Shown in pieces: positions 45,383 through 54,101 of a stretch of DNA of 64,000 nucleotides. Origin of the DNA: Betaproteobacteria bacterium (GTDB lineage: Bacteria > Pseudomonadota > Gammaproteobacteria > Burkholderiales > Rhodocyclaceae); contig JADJLT010000006.1 in NCBI GenBank assembly GCA_016709965.1, positions 1,161,583-1,225,582 of the forward strand, given 5' to 3'. Every line of letters begins with the position of its first letter. Positions within the stretch are counted from its first letter, which is position 1. The notes under the pieces were generated by a model. The model saw nothing but the letters and a program-made list of their open reading frames with translations, searched no databases and was not told the origin of the DNA. A program made the position numbers and the translations under genes.

Positions 45383-46063
45383 TCACGGCAGGATCTCGTC
45401 GCTCATCTGAAAGACCACCTCGACCCGCCGGTTCTGCGTGCGGCCGGCCACGGTGTCGTTCGAGGCGATGAAGCAGCAGGCCCCGCGAGCCTGCAGCGTC
45501 AGCGTCGCGGCCAGCGTCGGATGGGTCTTGCGGAGGTGGTCGCGAACCGTGATGGCGCGGGCGAGGGCCAGCGATTCATTGAAGGCCAACGGCCCTGTAC
45601 TGTCGGTGCGGCCGACGATCTTGATGCGGCGCACGTGGAGAGGGTCGCCCATGGCCCCGTTCAGTTTGGCGCGCGCGGCGTGGCTCAGCTGGGCGCTGCC
45701 CAGGCCGAACTGCACGATGACCGTGCGCGAGCTTTCCGCCTCCGTCGCAGGGTCTTGCGCCAAGGGTGCGGGGGCGACGGATTCGGCCGGGGTGACTGCG
45801 GCTTCGCGCCCGATCGGCTGGCTGGGCTTCTCCAGCGCGAGCGTCTTGGGTGTGCGGGTCGGGCATGCCGGGGGCACGCACTTCGCGAACTTGGTCCGGC
45901 GGCCGAAGTCGAGCTGTGCCAACTGCGCAGGCGTCCCCGCGTGCATCCCCAATGTGGGCTCGGCCGGCACCGACGTGCGAAACAGGCTGCACGACGATGC
46001 GAGGGCGGTACAACTGGCGACCAGACCGAGCGCAGCGACGCGGCGCAGGAAGTGAGCTGTCAT
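45383..46063 (-). CDS. OmpA-family lipoprotein of the conjugative element
   Basis: A 226-residue lipoprotein: signal peptide with lipobox near CTALASSC, a linker of 90 residues, then an OmpA-like peptidoglycan-binding domain with VQFGLGSAQLSHAARAKL near 120 and VGRTDSTGPLAFNESLALARA near 148, ending NRRVEVVFQM. It probably anchors the transfer complex to peptidoglycan. It overlaps the lytic transglycosylase gene by ATGA, so the two wall-related functions are translationally coupled. Confidence 0.85.
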   Translation of the reverse strand: MTAHFLRRVAALGLVASCTALASSCSLFRTSVPAEPTLGMHAGTPAQLAQLDFGRRTKFAKCVPPACPTRTPKTLALEKPSQPIGREAAVTPAESVAPAPLAQDPATEAESSRTVIVQFGLGSAQLSHAARAKLNGAMGDPLHVRRIKIVGRTDSTGPLAFNESLALARAITVRDHLRKTHPTLAATLTLQARGACCFIASNDTVAGRTQNRRVEVVFQMSDEILP

Positions 46064-46599
46064 GGCGAGACCCTCACCGATATCAGGGCGGGAATCGTTG
46101 TCGCCGTCGATACCAAGTGTTTGCCAAACTGCGCGCTGCGTTGTGCGGGTAACTGGCGGTACACCCGCCAGGCGTATTGAGCGCGGGCCTCGATGCAGTC
46201 CTTGCCCTTGAGTTGCGAGCAGGCCGCGTTGTAGGCGCCGACGGCATCCCACGTCGCACCCCGCCGAGAAAAGCTGTCGGCCAGCAGCCATGCGCCGACC
46301 CGGATGTTGGTGCAGGGATCAAAGAGATCGGCTTCCTTGATACCGTGACGGGACAGGGTCCGCAGGTGGCCGCTGTTGATCTGCATGAGGCCGATGTCGT
46401 AGGACCCGGTGCGCCGGAGGTGCGAGCGGTTGACCGCCTGGGGGTTCAGGCTCGACTCGACCCGGGCAACGGCATAGAGCAGGTCGGCCGAAATGCCGTA
46501 GCGCTGGGCCGCCTCCTCCCAGCAGGCCCGTGCCCAGGCGGGCGCGGTCGCCAGGACAGCCAAGGCAGCCAGACCGGCAAAGTACAGCGGCAGACGCAT
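46060..46599 (-). CDS. Lytic transglycosylase of the conjugative element
   Basis: A 179-residue exported SLT-type enzyme (VirB1/TrbN-like) with a signal peptide, catalytic AVARVESSLNPQAVNRS (Glu near residue 48) and the GSYDIGLMQIN motif near 66, then AWLLADSFSRRGATWDAVGAYNA. It locally opens peptidoglycan for the transfer apparatus. It begins the block of tra genes downstream of the defence cassette. Confidence 0.9.
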   Translation of the reverse strand: MRLPLYFAGLAALAVLATAPAWARACWEEAAQRYGISADLLYAVARVESSLNPQAVNRSHLRRTGSYDIGLMQINSGHLRTLSRHGIKEADLFDPCTNIRVGAWLLADSFSRRGATWDAVGAYNAACSQLKGKDCIEARAQYAWRVYRQLPAQRSAQFGKHLVSTATTIPALISVRVSP

Positions 46600-46802
46600 G
46601 AGTCACCTCTCCAACGAAACCGGAACGACCCGCCTGGGGGCGGGCAGCGAGGGTTGGGGCCGTCGGCGGTGCGCGGACGGTCAGGGTCGGGTTCGGGTAG
46701 GTCCGGCGTTTAGCCGGGCAAGGTGACGGTGAGCGAGCGGGTCAGAAGCGGGTGGCATGCACGTCTATGTGACGCTGGGACAGCGCTTTAGTCATGCAGA
46801 GT

Positions 46803-47300
46803 TCAACCCGGTGCGGCTTCACGTCCGAAATGGGAGCGTTCCGCCATGTTGCGGCGGGCCTGCCGCAGGACGCTGCTGCCCGAGTTGTCTTGCGCCCGGC
46901 ACAGGGCAACGCAGGCGGTCGTTAGTTGGTCGAGTTGAAACTTTGGATTGGGGTGCCGATTGGCCGGTGAGCGTTGCAGGTCGAGCAGCAGCTGGTATTG
47001 GCTTCGCCACATCGATTCGCGGCGGCGCGGTGTCTGGGGCGGGCGCAGTACCAATTCGGTACCCAGGAACTGGAAGATACGAACCGGCGCATCGTGGTGG
47101 GCGAAGACCAGGGAGACGCTGGCGCTGATGAGATCGGGGAAGCGGAAAGTTGGCGCCACATTGTCGTCACTACGCAGCAGGCGGTAGAGCCAGTCGTGTT
47201 CTTCGAGCCACAAGCGAGTCTCGATGACGTCCTGCAGTTCCGCATCTCTTGTGCGGACCCTAGCGTTGTCCTGTCGCAGCGTCTGCGTAGTGATGGTCAT
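46803..47300 (-). CDS. Hypothetical ICE protein beside defence cassette
   Basis: A 165-residue soluble protein that I do not recognise. It has TRLWLEEHDWLYRLLRSDD near residue 28 and a SVSLVFAHHDAPVRIFQFLGTELVLR stretch near 62, with a basic, arginine-rich C-terminus. No signal or membrane segment. It lies alone, 200 bases upstream of the lytic transglycosylase on the same strand, and divergent from the WYL gene across a 259-base regulatory gap. It could be a regulator or transfer accessory; nothing decides this. Confidence 0.6.
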   Translation of the reverse strand: MTITTQTLRQDNARVRTRDAELQDVIETRLWLEEHDWLYRLLRSDDNVAPTFRFPDLISASVSLVFAHHDAPVRIFQFLGTELVLRPPQTPRRRESMWRSQYQLLLDLQRSPANRHPNPKFQLDQLTTACVALCRAQDNSGSSVLRQARRNMAERSHFGREAAPG

Positions 47301-47511
47301 GGCGCTTACCTCAGTTCATTGGCGGCGTAGTGCGCTTGCGAGCGCATGACTGAAGAGTAGGCAGTCGTGGTCCTAGTGTCTCCCGAGAATGGCGTTATTA
47401 GGCGGGGGATTTCGGAATCAGATTACCCGGAATTCAATGTCGAGAGCTGCGCTAACCCGGGTGCCCTCGTCGTGCTCCGTGCCCACGGAAAATCACTTCC
47501 TGAAACGACTA

Positions 47512-47547
47512 GACTGATGATGGTCATCAAAACAATATACGTCAGTC
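47512..47547. promoter_or_regulatory. Nested inverted repeats upstream of the WYL gene
   Basis: TGATGA/TCATCA (47515-47529, 3-base spacer) lies within a wider repeat GACTGA/TCAGTC (47512-47547). It ends 12 bases before the WYL gene and is the natural candidate operator for its product. BrxR/CapW-type repressors bind such repeats at their own promoters. Confidence 0.5.
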
Positions 47548-47559
47548 GGAGAATTGATT

Positions 47560-48489
47560 ATGATGGTGCGGACTGCCATTGAACCCTCATCCATGCCTTC
47601 TTCATCGCCTACGATTCATCTTGCGACGCTGAGCCAAGCGCAGCGCGAGCGACTGGCCTTTATTGAAGTGAAGGTCTATTTCTGTGGCGAGGTTCGGCGT
47701 GCCGATATCGAAAATCGGTTTGGAATTGCGCCGGCAGCTGCAACTCGTGACCTGACGACGTATCGGACTTTTGCGCCGCGCAATTTGAGTTACGACATGA
47801 GCGCCAAGTTGTATGCGCTCGGTGACCGCTTTAGCCCGCTATTCGAACTGTCAGCCGAGCGCGCGCTTGCCTGGCTCCGCCTAGGAATTGGGGATGGCGT
47901 CTATCAACCAGGAAAGGGATTTTTGCCCACAGATGGTGCTGGTTTGTTGGCTCCGCCACCCCTCGACAAACTCGCCTCGTTAGCGCGCGCTGTTCATCAA
48001 GGGCAAGCGACCCGTGTTTCCTATCTTTCCCTGTCGTCGGGATCTTCTCAGCGCGTGATTGTGCCGCTTGCGTTGGTCGATAACGGTACGCGCTGGCATG
48101 TGCGTGCTTATGACCGAAAGAATGCTCGCTTCGGGGACTTCGTGGTCAATCGGATTGGCAAGGTTCAGCCTTTGTCCGATCGTGTTGAGGAACATGAAAC
48201 GCTTATCTCGGATATCCAATGGAATCGAATAGTCGAGCTGGAATTGCTCCCCCACCCTGGGATTGCGCACCCAGAGGCCGTTGTCGCCGACTATGGCATG
48301 GTTGACGGCGTACTTCGTGCCAAGGTTCGCGCTGCTGTTGCGGGATATGCGCTTCATCGATGGCAGGTTGACTGCTCGGCGGATCATTCCTTGCCAGCGA
48401 ACTCTCATCATCTTTGGCTGCACAACACGCCAACGTTGTATGCGGTCGAGAGTGCCATTCTCGCGCCAGGCTACCACCGCGTTGTATGA
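47560..48489 (+). CDS. WYL-domain transcriptional regulator, BrxR/CapW type
   Basis: A protein of about 309 residues. The N-terminal winged helix includes LAFIEVKVYFCGEVRRADIENRFGIAPAAATRDLTTYR (quoted in parts: FCGEVRRADIENRFGIAP), typical of BrxR/CapW repressors that control BREX, CBASS and other defence operons. A central WYL domain follows (VSYLSLSSGSSQRVIVPLALVDNG, then WHVRAYDRKNARFGDFVVNRI), and the C-terminal extension is characteristic of the family. The ATG at 47560 is supported by GGAG 8 bases upstream. It is the first gene of a plus-strand operon of three, followed 81 bases later by the SMEK protein. Confidence 0.85.
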   Translation: MMVRTAIEPSSMPSSSPTIHLATLSQAQRERLAFIEVKVYFCGEVRRADIENRFGIAPAAATRDLTTYRTFAPRNLSYDMSAKLYALGDRFSPLFELSAERALAWLRLGIGDGVYQPGKGFLPTDGAGLLAPPPLDKLASLARAVHQGQATRVSYLSLSSGSSQRVIVPLALVDNGTRWHVRAYDRKNARFGDFVVNRIGKVQPLSDRVEEHETLISDIQWNRIVELELLPHPGIAHPEAVVADYGMVDGVLRAKVRAAVAGYALHRWQVDCSADHSLPANSHHLWLHNTPTLYAVESAILAPGYHRVV

Positions 48490-48570
48490 CAGCCATTTTG
48501 CCGCACTTCGAAGCTTCCAACGCGTCCACGCCAGAAGTGCTGACCACGGGCGATTCCATGAGGTCTCGGT

Positions 48571-50031
48571 ATGAAGCATCTTGACCTTCTCAACGAGTTC
48601 AATACCTCGCTGGCTCAGCTCGCAGTTGAGATCGAAACGTCGTCTGCGATGCAGCTATATGACATTAACAAGGTTTCCGAGAACCTCGTTCTTGGGTTGA
48701 TCCGCGAACTCTTTGGTTGGAACCAGTTGCGCAATCTGAATACTGACGAGAAGACCAATTTCCCAGGGATTGACCTTGCGGATGACAACGCAAGAGTCGC
48801 GATCCAGGTTACGTCCACTTCTGGGTTGGATAAGATCAAGAATTCGATCGAGACATTTCGATCATATCGACTCAATGAGCGGTACGACCGCTTGATTGTT
48901 TATGTGCTTACGCGCAAACAGGGGAGCTATTCACAAGCGGCCCTGAACCGCGCGACCGAGGGAGCCATCGATTTCATCGCTGACCGCGATGTGATGGATT
49001 ATCGAGACCTTGCATCTCGGGCTGTGAACGCAAATCCAAGACAACTCCTCGCCGTGTTGGAAGTTCTTCGCAGCTACCAACGCGGCGGCGTCTCGAGTGG
49101 GCTTGCCGAGGCTGATTTCGATCCGCCGACCTCTGTGTTCGAAAAGGTGAATCTCAACCTCCTGGAAGTTTATTTCCCTTCGACGATTTATGTAGCCGAT
49201 CTTCGTGCCGATGACGGGAAGCGGCAAGGAAAACGCCATAGAAACGAACGTAAGGTGGTCCGTGAGATTTTGACCAGCCTCAATCTTCGTGCCCCGTCCG
49301 ATTACGAAGTCAATGCCAATCGGCTCATTACATTTCATGCACTCGATGACGAGCATGGGCCATTCGCGAAACTCATCGAAAGCGGCACGGTCACGCCGCT
49401 CGGTTCGAGGGAGTTCTACAGTATTGATGACGATCACGAGCGCATATTCAAATCGTTGCTAAGGTTCTCTCTGCAGCAGAAGCTCTTCAAGCACGGGGTG
49501 CATTGGAAGCATGAGGACGGCCTCTTTGTCTTTATGCCGCTCAAAGACAACGACCTGCTCCGTGAGGAAACCTGGGTAGGGCAGAAGACTTCAACTCGAC
49601 GCGTATTCGAGAGGAAGCTGAACAAGAATGATCCGAACAAACTCTTCGTCTGCAAGCATTTTGCATTTGGCGCTGACTTTGTGCGTGCCGACGACGGTTG
49701 GTATATAGCACTTACCCCTGACTGGTTTTTTAGTTACGGCGATGACTTCCGTCGCTCCGCTTACGCCGATGAAAGTATCAGTTGGCTAAAGCGTAAGGAA
49801 GTCAACCGAACGGTATCGGACCACTTTAGATTTTTGACGTCGTGGCTAGGTGCACTGGACCAGGATGATCTCTTTTCGGTCACGGCAGGTCCTGCATCGA
49901 CCATGACATTCGGTAACGCTGTGAGCTTTGGCAATCATCCTGCACTGGATGACGATGCTTGGCTTCCTTTGCGCGATCTGGTTGAGGACGAGGACACGTC
50001 CCCCATCAAGGGCCTTTTTGATACCCCATGA
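48571..50031 (+). CDS. SMEK-domain effector with C-terminal APAZ-like region
   Basis: A 486-residue protein. Residues 1-140 match the SMEK domain pattern: LLNEFNTSLAQLAVEIE near 6-22, DINKVSENLV at 31-40, LRNLNTDEKTNFPGIDLAD at 53-71 and RVAIQVTSTSGLDKIK at 75-90. The E37, D68 and Q79-V-T81 positions suggest a PD-(D/E)XK-like nuclease core. Residues from about 195 to 430 resemble APAZ, the domain that holds the partner of a short Argonaute: LLEVYFPSTIYVADL near 197 and a CKHFAFGADF...WYIALTPDWFF pattern at 361-387. It overlaps the pAgo gene by ATGA. The SMEK call is by pattern recognition; the APAZ call is weaker and needs structural comparison. Confidence 0.8.
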   Translation: MKHLDLLNEFNTSLAQLAVEIETSSAMQLYDINKVSENLVLGLIRELFGWNQLRNLNTDEKTNFPGIDLADDNARVAIQVTSTSGLDKIKNSIETFRSYRLNERYDRLIVYVLTRKQGSYSQAALNRATEGAIDFIADRDVMDYRDLASRAVNANPRQLLAVLEVLRSYQRGGVSSGLAEADFDPPTSVFEKVNLNLLEVYFPSTIYVADLRADDGKRQGKRHRNERKVVREILTSLNLRAPSDYEVNANRLITFHALDDEHGPFAKLIESGTVTPLGSREFYSIDDDHERIFKSLLRFSLQQKLFKHGVHWKHEDGLFVFMPLKDNDLLREETWVGQKTSTRRVFERKLNKNDPNKLFVCKHFAFGADFVRADDGWYIALTPDWFFSYGDDFRRSAYADESISWLKRKEVNRTVSDHFRFLTSWLGALDQDDLFSVTAGPASTMTFGNAVSFGNHPALDDDAWLPLRDLVEDEDTSPIKGLFDTP

Positions 50032-51449
50032 AGCTTGAACATATCAGCGAACCGCGACTGCAGTTCGCCAACGGTGAGCATGTCTGCCCGCGACGTGGTA
50101 TGGACGCCTACGGCGTTTTTGACTTATCAATGGGAACACGGCGTACGGACGTGATCGTTGGTGGGGTTGGAACGACTAACTGCAGCGAGGCCTTGGGGAA
50201 GTGGATCGAACGCTGCGCCAGTCCGATTGCTGCTCCAGAGGATGCGCGACAGCCCAACTTGCGTGTGCCATTCTGCGGATTCAATCCTGAGAGTGGGTAC
50301 GGTGCCAGATTCGTGTTCGGACAAGATCTTGTCCGATCAATCAGGAAAGGCGATATCGACGATGTGCTCACAATTACGGACTGGCGTCAGCGCGTATTGA
50401 AGGCTATCGAGATTTACTACGAGCACATTAAATTCTTGGCGCAGAATCGGCCCGTAGATGTGATCGTATGTGTTATTCCGGAAATTCTCTTCAAGAAAAT
50501 CGCAATTGAGGAACGCGCGCCGTTGGAGGAGAGTCTGGAGGCGAGCGTCGAGGTTCCCTCGGAACTGAATTTCCGGCGTGCGCTAAAGGCGAAAGCCATG
50601 CATCTCGGTAAGCCGCTTCAATTGATCCGCGCAGTATCGCTGGAAAGCAATAAGAAGGGTCAGCAGGATGATGCAACGAAAGCATGGAATTTCAGTACCG
50701 CTCTGTATTACAAGGCGGGCCCGCGGGTGCCATGGAAACTCAAGGCTGATGATGCACGACCTTCTTCATGCGCTGTCGGAATCGCGTTTTACAGGAGTAG
50801 AGACCGCCAAGTCCTGAATACAAGCTTGGCTCAAATATTCGATGAGTTGGGCAACGGGTTGATCCTTAGGGGGACGCCCGTGGATATGAAGAGGGATGAC
50901 CGTGTGCCACATCTTTCTGTCGATCAGGCCTATGATCTTCTCACGGCAGCGCTGAACGAGTACCGAGTAGCATTGCGGACGTATCCGGCGCGGGTGGTGA
51001 TTCATAAATCGTCCAACTTCTCGCCCGGGGAAATTGATGGACTCACCAGTGCCGCGCGTGATTTGCGGATCGATACGGTGGATTTCGTCACCATTCTTGA
51101 CTCTACGCTGCGCTTGTTCCGCGAAGGAAATTACCCGCCATTCAGGGGAACGCTCGTCGGGATCGATGACCATCGCCACTTGCTCTATACCCGGGGTTCT
51201 GTGTGGTACTACCGGACCTACACAGGTCTCTACATTCCTCAGCCGATTGAGTTGCGAATTGTGCGATCCGAAGAGTCTCCCGCGTTTCTCGCACGCGAGA
51301 TACTGGGGTTGACCAAGATGAACTGGAACAACACCCAGTTTGACGGCAAATATCCTGTGACCCTGGGGTGCGCCCGCAAGGTTGGCGAGATCATGAAGTA
51401 CCTGGAAGAATCCGATAGCCCGCAGATTCGCTACGGTTTCTATATGTAA
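50028..51449 (+). CDS. Short prokaryotic Argonaute (MID-PIWI), catalytically inactive
   Basis: A 473-residue protein of short pAgo length, without N and PAZ domains. The MID-like part spans about residues 120-240. The PIWI part has CAVGIAFYR at 248-256, where active enzymes have a catalytic Asp in place of A253, ARVVIHKSSNF at 321-331 (H326-K327 instead of the third Asp), GTLVGIDDHRHLLYTRG near 374-390 and the C-terminal LGLTKMNWNN at 427-436 with ARKVGEIMKYL near 449. Short pAgos of this type guide themselves to invader nucleic acid and switch on a partner effector instead of cutting. The overlapping upstream SMEK-APAZ-like protein is the expected partner. Confidence 0.88.
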   Translation: MKLEHISEPRLQFANGEHVCPRRGMDAYGVFDLSMGTRRTDVIVGGVGTTNCSEALGKWIERCASPIAAPEDARQPNLRVPFCGFNPESGYGARFVFGQDLVRSIRKGDIDDVLTITDWRQRVLKAIEIYYEHIKFLAQNRPVDVIVCVIPEILFKKIAIEERAPLEESLEASVEVPSELNFRRALKAKAMHLGKPLQLIRAVSLESNKKGQQDDATKAWNFSTALYYKAGPRVPWKLKADDARPSSCAVGIAFYRSRDRQVLNTSLAQIFDELGNGLILRGTPVDMKRDDRVPHLSVDQAYDLLTAALNEYRVALRTYPARVVIHKSSNFSPGEIDGLTSAARDLRIDTVDFVTILDSTLRLFREGNYPPFRGTLVGIDDHRHLLYTRGSVWYYRTYTGLYIPQPIELRIVRSEESPAFLAREILGLTKMNWNNTQFDGKYPVTLGCARKVGEIMKYLEESDSPQIRYGFYM

Positions 51450-51573
51450 TGTCTGGGGTATCCATTTAACCGGAGTTGTGCCGTCTCCACGACCGGTTCT
51501 GCCGAGGGCGCTCCACGCTTGGAGGACAGCCCATTGTAATGTAATCGAATCCGCTCATAGATCGACTTGGCCG

Positions 51574-52197
51574 CTATCCCCGACGATGAAAACACCCCAG
51601 CGCCCGCCCGGCCAGCACGCCGACCACTAATGGGACGAACGGCATCAGCAGCGGATGCAGCATCGCCGGCAGCACGAAGCCGATGACCGCCGCGCAGAGG
51701 ATCACGATCCCCAGGCTGGCATACAGCGCGAACATTTCCGGATCGTGCTGAAGGAATTCCTTGGCCTTGATGAGCCGCGCGAAGCCGCCGTCGACGACGG
51801 CGGCTAAGACGAATACCGCCAACCAGGGCAGCCATTCGAGCAACGTGGACAGCCGATAACTGGCGAGCAGGAGCAGCGCGTCGACGGCACGGAAGTAGGT
51901 GTTATTGAAAAGGCGCTGGTTGACCGAGGACATCTCCCGGGACACCGCGCCGTTCACGCCCGCTGGCGAAGGCGCATCCTTCGCGGCAGGAATTGGCGTG
52001 ACCTGGGCCGTCGAACCTTGCATGCGCATCGCCCGATCCAGCATGCGGGTGGCGGGCTCGGCGCCCCAGTAGGCGGTGGCCGCCTCATGCTCGGCGCGTA
52101 GCTGCGCGAGGAAGCGCTCCGGGGGATGGGCCGACGGCACGTACAGCACCAGGACCAGCAGGACAAGCAACGACAACACGGCGACGGCGCGGATCAT
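51574..52197 (-). CDS. DUF4400 ICE membrane protein (TIGR03747-like)
   Basis: A 207-residue membrane protein with an N-terminal helix (AVAVLSLLVLLVLVLYV), a periplasmic middle rich in A and P, then two or three C-terminal helices (LPWLAVFVLAAVVDGG, LGIVILCAAVIGFVLPAML). The pattern AVDALLLLASYRLSTLLEWLPWL and AKEFLQHDPEMFALYA is typical of the integrating-conjugative-element membrane proteins placed right behind traD. It overlaps traD by ATGA. Precise role unknown. The plus-strand defence cassette ends 124 bases beyond it. Confidence 0.85.
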   Translation of the reverse strand: MIRAVAVLSLLVLLVLVLYVPSAHPPERFLAQLRAEHEAATAYWGAEPATRMLDRAMRMQGSTAQVTPIPAAKDAPSPAGVNGAVSREMSSVNQRLFNNTYFRAVDALLLLASYRLSTLLEWLPWLAVFVLAAVVDGGFARLIKAKEFLQHDPEMFALYASLGIVILCAAVIGFVLPAMLHPLLMPFVPLVVGVLAGRALGCFHRRG

Positions 52198-54100
52198 GCG
52201 GTCGCCTTTCCGGGGGCGCGGCGCGCAACCGCATCGGGATCGAGGATCGGAAACCGACCCTTGATGATTTGGCCGCCCGACACCGAGGCGAAGTACTGGA
52301 GGTTGGGCAACTTGCCCAGCACATCGGCCGGCACCATCTCCTCGAAGCTCTCGGTGAGTTGGGTGGAATAGCTCGATGAGAAGTCGCCCAGGTGGGCATC
52401 CGATCCGTGGCTCAGGCCCACACGCACCGTATGGATCGCCGTCTTGCCGAAGGTCTCGACCACGAAGTCCTGGGTCGGCCGGTCCTTGGTGCGCAGCGCG
52501 ATCAGGTTGTTGAGGTTGCCCAGCGCCATGCGCGCCGCGTCCTCGCTACCCAGCCGCCTGGACAGGTCGGCCAGGGTCTGCATGGCGCAGGTGGTGAAGA
52601 TGCCGCCCTCGGCGCCCTTGTTGAGGATCTCGATCAGCGGCTGGTTGATGACGTTCGAGACCTCGTCGACGAACAGCGCGATGCGCCGGTAGCCGCCCAG
52701 GTTGTAGCGCATGCCGGCGCGCGCTGCCTGATCGGCCAGCGCCAGGGCGCCGATGGCCGAGGCGACGGACGGATCGGGCAGGGAATCCAGGCACATGTAG
52801 AGCACGTGGCCGGCGCGTTCGATCTTCTCGAAGTTCATGATGGGCCGTCTGTCGTCCGCATCGAAGGGATCGGGCGAGAGGCTGCGGCCCAGGTCGCCAG
52901 AAGTCAGCATCGACAGGATGGGCAGCAGGTTGGCGGTGATCTTCTGGTAGTGCTCGCGATTGTGGCGGAAGGTGCGCACCTGGGCATCGATCACCTTGTT
53001 GCGCTGGTTCTGGGCGATGTGGTGCTCGTAGTAGGCGACGAAGGCCATCAGGTCGGCGCTGGCCGCCTCCGACGGTCGCTTCAGGTTGCCGCGATGGGCA
53101 TCGTGCAGCAGCTTCTTCATGTCTGGCAGTTCGCGCCAGCCGACGCCCAGGGTCTGATCGTAGTAGCGGCGCAGCGAGTTCTCCAGCACCGGCTCGATGC
53201 CGCCCTCAATGTACTTGGTCAGTTTCATCAGGTTCGGCCGCTCCTCGATTTCGACCAGGCCCTGCACCACGACGTTGACGGCATCCCAGCCGAAGGCCGA
53301 GAAGGCGCCAGCCGTGTCCGGCGGCATGATGGACTGGATACGCGAGGCGATCTCGGTAGGCTTCTGCCAGTTGAAGGTGAAATCCAGCCGTACCCCCCGC
53401 TCCGGAAAGGCCGGGTGGAATTCCATGAAGGTGTCCGGCTCGCGGTAGTCGGCGCAGGCGCGCTCCACGACCCGCTTCAGGCGCCGGCTGTTCTTCGGGT
53501 CGATGACGATCACCACGTCGCCGCGCCGGATCGCCTGGGTGATCAGGTTGGCGAGTGCCACTCCCTTGCCGGACTGGGTGGTGCCCACCAGCAACGTACC
53601 GCCCTCGAAGTTCTGCAGCGGCCGGTGCAACGGGCCTTCCTTCGGCTCGACGCCATGAATATAGGGCAGACCGATCTCGGCGTCCGGCTGGGGTTTGCTG
53701 TCGTAGCCCAAAAGTTGCAGCAGGCGCGGCGATACGGCGAACTCCCGGTAGTCGACCTTGGACAGTTCGTAGAGCCGTTGCGAATGCACGGGCTGCCATT
53801 CGAAGCCGAAGCCCAGGAACACTAAGTCCGGATCCTGGCACCACCGAGCCAGGTCGTCGGTACCGACGACCTCGATGCCGCGCCCGCCCAGCGACGCCCG
53901 CAAGACCAGCATGCGCAGGGCCTGGGTCACCCGCAACACGCCCATTGCGAAGCAGACGAGCGCCAGCGGTAGCACCAATTGCCGGGGCAGAGTGCCGACT
54001 ACGCCTACCCCAGGAAATAGAGCAGCGCCAGCCACCAGGCGATGCCGGCATAGACCTCGTAGGCGCGGCGCCATGGCATCTCGTAGCGGCGTACCAGCAT
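52194..54100 (-). CDS. traD: TraD, type IV coupling protein, frame break near 5' end
   Basis: A coupling protein of about 635 residues that feeds relaxosome DNA into the secretion channel. Walker A GTTQSGKG is near residue 172 and the Walker B-like IALFVDEVSN near 470, in the TOL/ICE TraD subgroup. The N-terminal transmembrane start MLVRRYEMPWRRAYEVYAG is read from ATG 54100, one base after the traI stop, but that frame stops at codon 31. One base missing in the C/G run 54008-54011 rejoins it to the long frame (YFLGVGVVGTLP). An indel is therefore likely and the true protein probably intact. Confidence 0.9.
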
Positions 54101-54101
54101 C

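Noticed and set aside
52392..53825. 477-codon open frame on the plus strand
   Set aside because: It is antisense to traD, whose ATPase motifs are clear.
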